A stretch of 64,000 nt of DNA. Origin: Mageeibacillus indolicus UPII9-5 (GTDB lineage Bacteria; Bacillota; Clostridia; Saccharofermentanales; Fastidiosipilaceae). The position numbers and the translations under genes were made by a program. The notes beneath the pieces are model-generated. The model searched no databases. It was not told where the DNA came from and saw only the letters and a list, made by a program, of their open reading frames with translations. The DNA lies in contig NC_013895.2 of assembly GCF_000025225.2 (NCBI RefSeq), positions 1,612,001 to 1,676,000 on the forward strand, in the 5' to 3' direction. Of the stretch, positions 25,460 through 35,800 are shown in pieces. Numbering within the stretch: position 1 is the stretch's first letter; every line of letters starts with the position of its first letter.

Positions 25460-25486
25460 AAAAGGCCGACTACACAGTAGTCGACC
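25460..25486 (-). terminator. Hairpin terminator/attenuator between P19 and DUF2318
   Basis: On the minus strand GGTCGACTAC pairs over ten positions (one G-T) with GTAGTCGGCC, three-base loop, then TTTTC. It lies between the P19 stop and the DUF2318 start and would let FTR1 and P19 be made in excess over the downstream membrane genes. Confidence 0.75.
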
Positions 25487-25509
25487 TCGTCAACTGCAAT
25501 ACTGTCTAA

Positions 25510-26274
25510 TTACTTAGAAGCTAATTGGCTACCGTCATAATTCCAGTCCAAAGTAACTGTCTGTTTCTCATAGTACTTAGCAGCGGCTTCTTTGCCCTCT
25601 TTTTGAGCGATCGGAACACCGGTCTCGCTGTCGACATGGAGCAGATAGTCATCAGAAGCTTTGATTTCCAGAACCAGTTTGTACTTGCCTACAGGAATAA
25701 CACCCTTTTTGACGTTGATACCATAGTGAGCACCGTCATCAGCATTCATCGGCATGAAAGTACCGGAAGTAATTTCTTTCTTGCCATCTTCTGACATAAC
25801 TTTGTAGTTAACGGTCAAGTAAGCCGGCCAGATGTCTTCGCCATCACCGAAACCAAATGCTTTACCGGCTTCAGGCTTCAGGTGGATATCAGCTTCCAAG
25901 TGCATATCGGATTCTTCCGCTGAAGGTTGTTTGTTCTCAGGGATCATATCAACAGCTTGGAAATAAACAGCTTCAATGTGGAACGGGCCGGAATCGGTAG
26001 CTTCACCGATCGGGATTTCGTTAAAGCCTGAGCTACCCGGAACAGCTTTGTCATCTTTTTTATCGTCAGCTTTGGCATCCGGAGCCTTTTCGTCCTTTTT
26101 GCTTTCAGCAGCAGCCTTGGTTTCTTCCGGCTTGGACTCTTTCTCCATCTTGCTCTCTTCTGCCATTTTGCTTTCAGCAGCTTTGCTCTCGGCAGGTTTC
26201 TCCGAGTTATTACATGCAACCATAGCCATAGCCATAGCACCGGCTAAAACAATACTCAGAAATTTCTTGTTCAT
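25510..26274 (-). CDS. P19/Tp34-type iron-binding lipoprotein
   Basis: The 254-aa protein has a lipobox (VAC, Cys 21) and a ~55-residue Lys/Glu/Ala-rich tether (repeats such as AAESKMAEESKMEKESK). Then comes a P19/Tp34 domain: HIEAVYFQAVDM, SDMHLEADIHLKPEAGKAFG and MPMNADDGAHYG, with His and Met residues fitting the metal site of this family. P19 proteins bind copper and iron on the outside of the membrane and work with an FTR1-type permease. The start has AGGAGG six bases upstream. It is 161 bp after the FTR1 gene. In a Gram-positive cell the lipid anchor replaces the periplasmic location of the Campylobacter protein. Confidence 0.9.
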   Translation of the reverse strand: MNKKFLSIVLAGAMAMAMVACNNSEKPAESKAAESKMAEESKMEKESKPEETKAAAESKKDEKAPDAKADDKKDDKAVPGSSGFNEIPIGEATDSGPFHIEAVYFQAVDMIPENKQPSAEESDMHLEADIHLKPEAGKAFGFGDGEDIWPAYLTVNYKVMSEDGKKEITSGTFMPMNADDGAHYGINVKKGVIPVGKYKLVLEIKASDDYLLHVDSETGVPIAQKEGKEAAAKYYEKQTVTLDWNYDGSQLASK

Positions 26275-26435
26275 CTTAATCCTCCTAAATTTTTATTCAA
26301 AAGTCTTGCGACTATTGACAGCTTGTATTGGTTCTTTACTACTTTGTTCGACAGGTCATACCGGAAGTATGACTTATTGTACACGTAATTATGTCACAGG
26401 CCAATGGCAGTAACGCCAGCCTCCGACCGCAGTTT

Positions 26436-27839
26436 TTAGGCTTTAGTCGCCGTTTCAGCTGAAGTTGTTTCGACTGTTTCGGCGGTAGTCACCGGCGTTT
26501 CAGCGTGATCATTTGCCGCTGCTACGGCAGCCGACGCATTCGCTTTGGCCTCACGGATAGTTCTTTTGCGGTTTACATGGTTACCGATAATCAGCCACAA
26601 CGAAGCAATAACAATCATCATCTGCGGCAGCATCGTTTCAGCACGATCGTAGAAACCGAGATCCGGTATGTTAAAGCCCTTCATAAACGGCAGTGTGGTC
26701 GCACCGGAGATGAATCCGGCTTCGGTGAGTTCCTGCACACCCTTGCCGATGAAAGTGAAGCACATCAGGAACAACAAAATACTGGTGAACAGGAAAAATG
26801 GGCGCAACGGCAGACGAACCGTCGTATAGCGCATGATAAAGTATATCGCAGCCAAAACCACTGCGCAAGCCACAAAGCCAAAAAACGCATATGTTCCGTT
26901 GCTTGTGCCGCCGGATAATGTGGCTTTGTAGAAGAGGATCAACTCAGCACCTTCACGGATAACAGCCAAGAACGCCGAACCGATCAAAACGTACTGATTA
27001 CGCTTATCAATTGATTTCTGCACCGCTTTGTTGATATATTCATTCCATGCGTGTTCTTCCGATTGATGCAACATCCAGTGGCTGACGTAGAACAGAACCG
27101 CCACTGCCAAGAACATCGTCCAGCCTTCCATCAATTCCTGGCCGACACCTTGTAAAGCAATATCGATCAATACAGCCAAGATTCCGCTGCCGACGACGCC
27201 GGCCAACATGCCGAGGTAAACACCTTTGCAAAGTTGTTTGTTGCCCGACTTGATCAAATAGGTGATTATGGCCATGCAAACCAAGATCGCTTCAAGGCCT
27301 TCACGAATCAGCAAGCCGAATGACGCGAAGAATGACTTAAGCTTGACCTTGCCTGCATCAGCCGTTACGGTAGTGCCTTTGAGAACTTTCAAGCCCTCTT
27401 CTTCCGGCGCGTCTTCGCCAACAACGCCGTCCAAAATCAAGGCATCTCGACAGACGCACATGGAGAGAGTCTTAATGTTATTTATGATTTCTTTGTTATC
27501 TTTTTTGATGTTGCCGAGAATGGAATGTTTAATATCGCGGAACATTCCTTCAATTTTGCTTACCCGCTTCGCTGAAATGTTTACCATTACGTATTTTTCA
27601 AAACCTTGTATTTCGTAATGGCCAAAATAAGCATCGTTCATTGCTTTGTAAGCTGCCTTCGAGTCACCGTCTTCAATGGACTTGATCGCCCGCTGAAAAC
27701 AAGTTTCCATGTCGATGGCCACTTCCTGAAAGTTAGCGTACTTTTTCTTTGCGGTTTTGGCTTCAACTATTGAGCTTAATGGCAAAAGCATAACCAGTAA
27801 CACGGCAAGCAGCATCGCTAAACCTGTTTTATTGCGCAT
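26436..27839 (-). CDS. FTR1-family iron permease
   Basis: The 467-aa protein starts with a signal peptide-like helix and a ~140-residue extracellular domain, then seven or so membrane helices. Both iron-translocation motifs of the FTR1 family are present: REGLE at residues 179-183 and REGAE at residues 295-299. FTR1 proteins import iron across the membrane together with an oxidase or, in bacteria, with P19 or EfeO/EfeB. It is the first gene of the locus, with GGGAGG six bases before the ATG. A ~40-residue Ala/Thr/Glu-rich tail follows the last helix. Confidence 0.93.
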   Translation of the reverse strand: MRNKTGLAMLLAVLLVMLLPLSSIVEAKTAKKKYANFQEVAIDMETCFQRAIKSIEDGDSKAAYKAMNDAYFGHYEIQGFEKYVMVNISAKRVSKIEGMFRDIKHSILGNIKKDNKEIINNIKTLSMCVCRDALILDGVVGEDAPEEEGLKVLKGTTVTADAGKVKLKSFFASFGLLIREGLEAILVCMAIITYLIKSGNKQLCKGVYLGMLAGVVGSGILAVLIDIALQGVGQELMEGWTMFLAVAVLFYVSHWMLHQSEEHAWNEYINKAVQKSIDKRNQYVLIGSAFLAVIREGAELILFYKATLSGGTSNGTYAFFGFVACAVVLAAIYFIMRYTTVRLPLRPFFLFTSILLFLMCFTFIGKGVQELTEAGFISGATTLPFMKGFNIPDLGFYDRAETMLPQMMIVIASLWLIIGNHVNRKRTIREAKANASAAVAAANDHAETPVTTAETVETTSAETATKA

Positions 27840-27880
27840 ATAACGCCTCCCTAAACGCCGTCTCCAAACTCTAAATGTGA

Positions 27881-27893
27881 ATTATAATTATAA
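27881..27893 (-). promoter_or_regulatory. A/T-rich element with -10 boxes, possible Fur/PerR-like site
   Basis: The minus strand reads TTTATAATTATAATTC, giving two overlapping TATAAT boxes ~45-55 bp before the FTR1 start, but no good -35. The sequence partly resembles the inverted repeats of Fur and PerR boxes (about 10 of 14 positions for Fur). Iron regulation is plausible from the gene content, not proven by the site. Confidence 0.35.
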
Positions 27894-28064
27894 ACATTAG
27901 AATAGAACAGCGAAATTTTTCATACCTAGTTTACCGCAGTTAATTAGTTATTGCAAACTTTTATTTAACTTTTTTTCTTGATTCGTAATTCTTTCTGTAA
28001 TAAAATGTTTGTTTATGGTTTCAATGATTTGCATTTATTTATCTTGGTTCGGTTGTTGCTCAAG

Positions 28065-28205
28065 ATTCACGCTGAGCCGCTCTGACGCGGCGAGATAAGG
28101 CGCACGCGCTGATCCAGTCGCACTAACGCAGCGAAATAATGCGCCCACGCTGAGCCGAGCCGAAGTCACACCATTGACGCGGCGGAATAACGCGCACGCG
28201 CTAGC
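28065..28205. repeat. ~40-50-bp imperfect tandem repeat, about 3.3 copies
   Basis: On the minus strand the unit begins GGCTCAGCG, continues with GCGC-TTATT and ends CGCCGCGTCA. Three copies and a partial one are visible, differing at several positions. The 580-bp gap between FTR1 and the next gene holds this repeat, the terminator at 28229-28265, an A/T-rich promoter area near FTR1, and nothing else I can support. A short reading frame across the repeats has no other support. Confidence 0.75.
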
Positions 28206-28228
28206 CGCTATCAAGTTATCCATAAAGG

Positions 28229-28265
28229 AAAATCCCTCGCCGGAACAAGACCGGCAGGGATTTTT
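28229..28265. terminator. Strong bidirectional intrinsic terminator
   Basis: AAAATCCCTCGCCGG and CCGGCAGGGATTTTT form a 14-bp stem with one bulged base and a 7-base loop; T-runs flank both sides. It ends the minus-strand transcript of the giant surface-protein operon. Confidence 0.88.
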
Positions 28266-28421
28266 CACTTGCTTACATATTTTGTATGGCACTCATCAGT
28301 TGCGTAACTTCGTCAACTCCGATTAATCTACTGCCATCGGCCAGCCACCGCAGCTTTAACTGTAATTTGACCCAGCCGCGGTAGTTGCCAACAATTAGCA
28401 GACGAGAATAGGTCACCGCAC

Positions 28422-29471
28422 TCAGTTAGCGAAACGCTTGGCCGGAGCTGCAGCAACTGCAGCCGCCGTGTTCGGCACATCATCCTTGTTCGGATCTTTT
28501 TGCTTGATCTTCTCCGCCAATTCCGCTGCCCCGACTCCTAAAGGCGTTACTTTGGCACCGTAATCGCATAACGGACAAGAACGCAGGCTGAACTTCTTCT
28601 GCTTGGCAAAGGCCTCCAACAGGTGGATCTTGGCCGCCTCGACCTTGGCTTGCCGGGTCAATTCGCCCACCGTGTGATCCGCGATTTGTTTGTTACCGTA
28701 AAAGAGCATCAGTTTCTCGACCAGACCACGATATAACGGGGTCATGATCTTTTTGTCGATCAGGGTGCGAATCGCCAAAACGTTGTCTTTCAACTCGCGC
28801 CCGGTCACTCGATCCATGTATTCGATACCTAAAGCCTCGTACTTCGGCTTTTCGTTCAGGTTTTTGCTAGCCAACTCAGCATTCGTCTTGATCAATTTGT
28901 CCAGAGCTTGGGCATCTTTGTCGAGCGCGTATATTCTCGCTGCACTGCGCACAGCATCTGTAATCACCGGAAAATCATTGCGGTAGAATTGGTACGGTTT
29001 GTTGGGATTGCTAGTCTTACGCGAACGTTTATAACGGTAGGTGTCGATGCGTTTGATCCCTTCCGCCAATTCCATCAATTTACGCGTGGCGCAGATTTGG
29101 CGATTCAGTTCGTCCAAACGAAATTGGGCTACACATCTTGCCGTGCCGAGCGCACCGACCACGTCCGCGTCCTGGGCGACCGATTTTTGCGCTTGATCGT
29201 ATCTTTTAAGCGTCCGGTAAAACTCCGGCGTAGCAAATGACTTATATATTACGTTCGGCTCAATCATGCCGTTTTGGTCAGCTGCAGCTTTCGCTCCGCC
29301 ATTCGCGCCGTTTGCCTCAGCCGCCTTGCCGCGGTTCTGTTCCTCAAAAAGCTGATCTACCAGTTTCGCTTCCTCGCGGCTGAATGATGTGTATTCCAAC
29401 GCTGTCACCCCGCTCGTGGCCAGCATGGTCATCGTCAAAGCTCCGGCTAGTATTTTTATTGTCTTTCCCAT
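28422..29471 (-). CDS. Secreted protein of unknown function
   Basis: I do not recognise this ~349-aa protein. It has an N-terminal signal peptide (KTIKILAGALTMTMLATSGVTA), an Ala/Gly/Asn-rich linker near residues 45-65, and a helical middle rich in Lys, Arg and Glu. Near the end comes SLRSCPLCDYGAKVTPLG, a CxxC pair, followed by an Ala-rich tail. It starts at the ATG at 29471 with AAGAGG nine bases upstream, only 23 bp after the 2345-aa surface protein gene, so the two are one operon. A role in export, folding or attachment of the giant protein is possible; its own CxxC and the CxxC in the giant's tail may be related. Two earlier ATGs exist (29498, 29480). Confidence 0.7.
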   Translation of the reverse strand: MGKTIKILAGALTMTMLATSGVTALEYTSFSREEAKLVDQLFEEQNRGKAAEANGANGGAKAAADQNGMIEPNVIYKSFATPEFYRTLKRYDQAQKSVAQDADVVGALGTARCVAQFRLDELNRQICATRKLMELAEGIKRIDTYRYKRSRKTSNPNKPYQFYRNDFPVITDAVRSAARIYALDKDAQALDKLIKTNAELASKNLNEKPKYEALGIEYMDRVTGRELKDNVLAIRTLIDKKIMTPLYRGLVEKLMLFYGNKQIADHTVGELTRQAKVEAAKIHLLEAFAKQKKFSLRSCPLCDYGAKVTPLGVGAAELAEKIKQKDPNKDDVPNTAAAVAAAPAKRFAN

Positions 29472-29494
29472 ACGTGTCATCCTCTTATCGCGCC

Positions 29495-29874
29495 TCAATC
29501 CAAATGGCAGGACGAGCAGCCGCCCTGTCCATTCGTTTCAGTCTGCCTACCGTTTCCGCCAAACAATTTCCCGACTTGGCGTTTAATGTAGTTGCCGGCT
29601 TTGCCGGCCGCTTCGCTTACGGCCGTATAGGCTCTGTTGGCCGCCGTATAAGCCTTGTTCATGCCCATTCTGGCACAGTCGCAAATCGCTACAACCGGTG
29701 GGAAGCCATAGGTCTGTTCGCGGTTGATCACCTTGAAGCCATCGAGGCAGCGCCCGATATAGATTGCGTCAAATTTCTTGCCGCCATAGCTGAGCGTTCC
29801 GCCGGAATCGCCGACTTCGTGCAACTCGTAATCATAGGTGCGTGGGCTGGTGCGCCGGAATTTCAGACGAACAT
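29495..29874 (-). repeat. Near-identical 3' end shared with the second giant gene (copy 1)
   Basis: These ~380 bases match 36896-37275 at roughly 97 percent by eye, whereas the rest of the two genes is far more diverged. The match starts a few bases beyond the stop codon and ends abruptly near 29874. Confidence 0.9.
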
Positions 29875-32800
29875 TTCTTATCCAATCGTGCCATTTGTTG
29901 GCAGCAGTCAGATCTACCGTCTGGGGTTTCAGCAAAATCCGCGGATCCATGAAGCGCATTTCCATCGTCAACGGCTTTGGATTGGCCGCCGAGCCTACGG
30001 ACAGGGTGTTGAAATCGAGCGGCTGACCGTACTTACCATACCAATACTTCTGCACTTCTACATCAATGGTCGGCACTTCACTGTTGACCACGAAGAGTTC
30101 AGTTTCGGTGCTGCCAAACAGCTCGACCTCGAAGAGTCGTGTGCTTTCTTTATTATTGACTAAAACCTTGTGTTCGACGAAAATGCCCTTCTCCACTCCG
30201 TCGGTTTGTTCTTGTGCGCCTTCTTCAGAAGCAGACCATTCGAAGATATCGTGGGGTTGGCCGTCAATTTCTTTCAGTTTATCCAGGAAGGCCTTGGTCC
30301 AAATACGGGGTGGCAGTTTGTCATCTTCAAATTTTGAACTGTTACTATCCAAGTCGCACTGCTTGCAAGAGTCTGGTTGCCCAGCAGCCGGGGCAGTGCC
30401 TTGGTCTGGTTGTGTACCGGGAGCAGGTTGGGTACCCGGAGTCGGCTGTACACCCGGTGTAGGCTGTGTACCCGGAGTCAGCTGTCCGCCCGGTGCCGGC
30501 TGTCCACACTGACCTGGTTGTGTACCGGTGGCTTCGTCAGAGCCCTTAGCAAAAGCTTTAATTGTCTTATTTTTGTATGGCTTTTTTTGCCAATCCGGCA
30601 CTTTGCCCTGTTGATCTGCCGGTGTTGGTTCTTCAGGCGTTACCTTCTCTTCACAAATTACCTGCAAATCCGCAAAGTCGGTCAGTTCCAGCTTATTCAT
30701 TGCAGGTTCTTCAACATTCCATCTACCCTCGCCTTTGTGACCCTCGGCATTACTTGCACGATCGGGGCAATCTTTATCGTGCAAACATTTCACGGCATCT
30801 TCTTCTAATTTTGCATTATCTGCATTTTCATTTCTCGCCAAAGTTCCATCTGTGAGTGCTTTCGGTTCCGGCAAAGCGCCATTCGCATCCTTACGCGGAC
30901 TGCCGCTGACCCGCTGGCAAATAAGATCCTGGCTGGCCGGAATGTCCTCAATCTTTACCCAGCGCGGCTGATCCTTATAGTCGCCTTTGTCATTTAAATT
31001 TTTAGGCATCAGGGTAAGCTTCTTTGTCGGTTCTGTGCCTTTATTCTTCGGCGTGAGTTCAACATTAACTTTATATTCGTTCGAGAATGAAAGCTTTCTT
31101 TCCGGCTCCGGTTGCGGCGGTACTGCCTCATCCAAAGTCTTTTCCAAGTCTTCCTCCTCGATTTCACCGGGAGTGCTTTCATACAGCTTGTGGCTATAGA
31201 AATTAAGGCCTTTTTGATCGATCCAAAGCAAGGACACCGGCAGATAACGAACCGGATGGATGGGCGGCAATGGAATATTGGCATCATCAACGCCGTCGGC
31301 CACATCGACAATGTAGCGACGATTGCATACTTTATCAGCATCTATCGCGCGATAATCCAACTCATCCCCCATACCGAGAAGATCGGAAATGGTTTTGTTT
31401 TTACCCTGCCCATCAACAATATCTTTTAGCTTACTGCCTTTGGTAATGCCGTTAAACGCACCCTCATAGTTGGTCACAAATTTCATATTTTTGTCCAACT
31501 CAAAGATAACACGGTGGTAGCCGTTAGGCGTTTTAGCATTTTCAGAATTGCGCACCAACACCCGGTAATCCTTGTACTTAAATTTGAAATTATTGCCGTC
31601 TTCTTTATCATCATTGATCACCAAATGGCCATCAACGTCCTTAAACCTAGCTACCTGTTGCATAGCTTCCTGATCATTCGGGTCGGATTTGTACAACTTA
31701 TAGCCGTGAATCGGTTTGTAATTGATGACATCATAGTCGAAGTTGTCATTTTTTTCCTTTTCAGGTTCACGCATAATCTGGTATCTTGGGTCAGTGCCAC
31801 TGCTGCCTTCACCGCTGTCATCGACGCAATTGTAAGTCTTGTAGTAGACACGCCGCGCGAACGTGTGATAGTAGAACTTAAAGATGTTGGGGCTCGGTGT
31901 CAAGAGGTTATGATTACCGTCCTCCCTATCCAAGACAAATTTGTTCTGAATAAATTTATTGGTAATTTCGGGTGGAAGATCTCCACCATAATTCTTTTCA
32001 TAGACTGTAGCCAATTCCTCTGAGTTGAGCAAAACCCAGTCTTTGCCTTCGTAGACAGCCATAGCCGCCATGTTAGATCCCGGTTGACCGTTGCTATTAA
32101 TCTCGACAACACCTTTCAATCCTTGCGGGAAAGCCTTGACATCTTTTGACTTAATGTACTTGAGCAAATCCGCTTCTGAAACATTTATCGGGCTACCGAT
32201 TTCGTTATTGTCCTTGTCAAAGAAGTGGTGCTCAAAATACACTGGGACATAGTTTATAGGAAGCCACATGGCGCGGATGCCCATAGGTTCAGCCATCGGG
32301 TTGTTGAAAGAGAAAAATTCATGCGCTTTGTAGTTATCCCAATATGACTTATCTTCTATCGGCTTGCCGTCCTTCCTTTGTATTTCTTTTTTGTCGTTAA
32401 GCTCATAGCGAACCGCCTCCCAACCGAGGAATAGGTAGCCAGGCTTAGTTGGGACTTCGGTAAACGGGAGGACGTTTTTGCCGGATTTGATGCGGTAGGT
32501 TATGTTATCTACACTATACGGATCGCAATCCTTCAGTTTGTCAACCGGGACAGCCTTCTCACCATCTTTGGTATTCACTCTAATTTGGTTGGCTTCGGCC
32601 TTGTAGAAAGTATCATTGAATGGATAATCGGTCAACTCACTTTGTTCTGGCAACTTATCAAAATGGCCGCCTTGTAAGTCAATCGTCAAGTCGTAGACTT
32701 GAGGATCCATCCATTTGGCAAAGACGGTAATCGGGTTGTCGGGCATGGTGTAGCCGGGTTGATCAATGCGGAGTTTGTTTTGCTCATCAAAAGTGTAGCC

Positions 32801-35800
32801 GTCGAACACCCAGCCTGGCTGTATTTTGTCGTCGTTGTCCGGGCGATCTTTTTCATCATCGACTAGCGGTTTTTCTTTTCCAGTCTTGGCATCCTTTGAA
32901 TACAAGGCATGGAGAAGGCTGTCATCATAAAAAGTGTTCTGGGTTATGTCCTTCTTGACATTTTTTATCGTGATGGGGTAGCGGTTGCGGGCGTAGTAGT
33001 ACTGTAAATAAGCGATATCACCAAAATCACCCAAATTATCAAGAGTAGGAAAAGATGACTCATATTCACCATCTTTATTTTTTTTAATCACCGACAAAAT
33101 ACCCTCTTCTTGAATTTTTTTATCTTCCTCCTTTATTTCATCGTCGTCTGGGTCCATCTCGTCAATTAGCCTCTTAACTTTAACTAAAAACAAACAAATT
33201 TTCTCTAGATAATCCTTATTTAAAATTTCCCCGTAATCTTCCTCTAGAGATTTCTTTTCATCATCTTCAGTTCCGCTAGGATCTAGAACATAATCAACCA
33301 TATCATTAATTTTATCCATATCCAAAGACTTTGTAGGAATTTCAGATGTATCCCCACTTATGGGTTCATTAACGCTTTTCTCGGCCTCTGTTACATTAGC
33401 TACCGCAGTAAACCCAATCAGATTCGGCTTAGGAAAATTTTTAGCGCTATTTGTCACGTCACCTCTGAGATACAAAGTTCTAAATTTTTCTGTTTTTTTA
33501 GCAGACAATTTACCGTCCAAGCCCTGAACTTTTAGGGCACTTATAAACGGTCTCATATTGCTTTCCGTAGTAGTATCCGGATAAAAAGAAATAACTGAAG
33601 GTAATTTTTCGTTATTTATCCCCGTCTCCTCTTTAACAACATTGCCCTTACGATCGCATTTATAGTAATGCGCACCCTCTTTGTTAACATTTTCTCGCTG
33701 TACATATAGCATATCGTAGGAAAGAACATACGGGGGCGAGTCAAAGTATCCCGAATACTTAGATGCAATAGGTAACCACCCTATGAATCTAAAATCAAAA
33801 TTTTCATCATTGCCTGGTTCTTTAAAAGTGCAGTTCTCATAGGGATTAGGCCACACATTGTAAAGCGTTTGGCCGAAACGCGCCGTAAACTGATAAGGTG
33901 CGGTCTTGCGTTCCTCCTCATTCAGCTCCGGTATTTTATCCGGCAATGTATCCACTTTGCTATCCTTAGGCGTGTTGAAAGTATACTCAGTTCCCTCCTT
34001 CGAATCCTTAGGCAAAAGTATAGGGTTGCCCAGCTTGTCCTTTTCCTTACTTCTAAAAGTCAATGAATACGGAAGCCTGGGATTGTCTTTATAAGGATTG
34101 GTCGTAAACACCACCGTATAGCGCCGCCGCTTGAAGATAATCTTGCAGTCCGCACGGCCATCACCCGTTACGTACATGCCTTTGTTTGCTTCCGCAGTCG
34201 CCTTTTCATCGTACTCAAAGAAGTCATCGAACCTTGCTCGATTGTACAGATCTTTTTTTAATTTGTCCCATTCATAAAAATTAGTTTTTTTAGACTTGTC
34301 ATTATTGGCATCCGATATAATTTTATCTGTTTTATCCTTAAGCTTTTTCATCCAAGGGGGCCGAGAGGTGGGAAGGTTGGAATCCCAGTTGGGAGGAGTG
34401 AACAAAGTAAAAGTTGCTTCATCATGCTCACTAGGCTCCGAATACAGATACACATATTTATCGGCAAAGTTATCCCCTTGCGGGTCTTCCGGTTTTTCCA
34501 GCCAGTAACTGTAGGTGTATTTAGCCGAAGTGTTCATCACCCAGTGCGCCTTGAAAGTTATCTTCTTCGCCGGCATGGCATTGGTGACGTCTTTATTTCC
34601 CAGAAGAGTGTCCTTATATTCTTTAAGCAAGCCCTTTTCTTTTGCACTTGCGTCGTCCTTGCTCGCTTTCATTAGAGCAAAATTGACTTGAGCCTCATCA
34701 TCCATCACTTTACCGTTGATCTTTTTTTCTTCGTCACTGAGGCCGTCACGTAACTTCTTTTTAATCTCCTCACGGCTATCACTTTTGGCTTTATGGTCAA
34801 AAACAGGCTTTACTCGACTTCCGGAAACATCATACTCGTATACATCACAATCGGGCTCCCAGCCTAAGAACTTGTAGCCCTCATATTTAGGTTCTTTTTT
34901 CGGGAGCGTAATTGTTTGCCCGAATGCAAATTGCCGTGTCGGTACTTTTTCTGCCTTATCTGCCGCAACATCAAATATGCATTGAGAGTTTTTACGCAGC
35001 AGACGCAGTTTTACCCTAAAATCGCCGCATTTATCTGTTTCAGGAACGAGAATGTGGATGTCCTTGTTCGCCGGTTCAAATCCATTCTTAACGTCATCCG
35101 AAAAATCATCGCCAGGTTTTGTTTCAGGTAACATATCGTCACCTTTCGGAGCATAATCCGCTCCAATACTTGATGGCACTTCCCGACTACCACCCTTGGG
35201 CGATGTTTCAAATTTAGTTGAATCTCCTTGTGACTGAAATTCGTATTCAAGAGTTAGGCAAGCTTCCTTAGGCTCGTAGATGAAGATTTCTTCACGCAGT
35301 TTCTGGTTTTTTCCTTCGGCATCTTTTTCAGCTGTTGTTTTCTTCTCTGGTTGAAGCTCGGCCAATTTTTTCACGTAGTATATATTGCCCTTTCTGCCGT
35401 TATCACTAGCTTCGAGCTGAACATCGTTACCATGTCTGAATTCAATTTCCGCAACTGCATTAGAGGTAATCTGCTTGGGTTTTTTATCTTCGTCCGTATT
35501 TTTGGCCTGCTCTTCGAACATCTTCAGATCCCCATGATATGGGACAGGATTTTTATAACCGTCTTTGATCGGCAATTTGTATTTTATACCATCTACTGGA
35601 TGTTTCTTATCGGGATATTTACCCACGGTAATTTGGTAAGGCTTATGGAACTCGACATACTTATATTGATCTTGTTCACCTTTGCGTTGTATTACACGTC
35701 TCAGCACAAAATGCATCTTATAGCTGTAAGTCGACGGAGGTGCTTCGTTTTTCACCTGTTCATTAGCTGTATCCGGATCGGTCGGATCGCCTAAATAACG

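Noticed and set aside
28035-28292. Small reading frame of 85 codons across the 28-kb repeat
   Set aside because: Its sequence is just the translated tandem repeat, it runs through a strong terminator and lacks a ribosome binding site.
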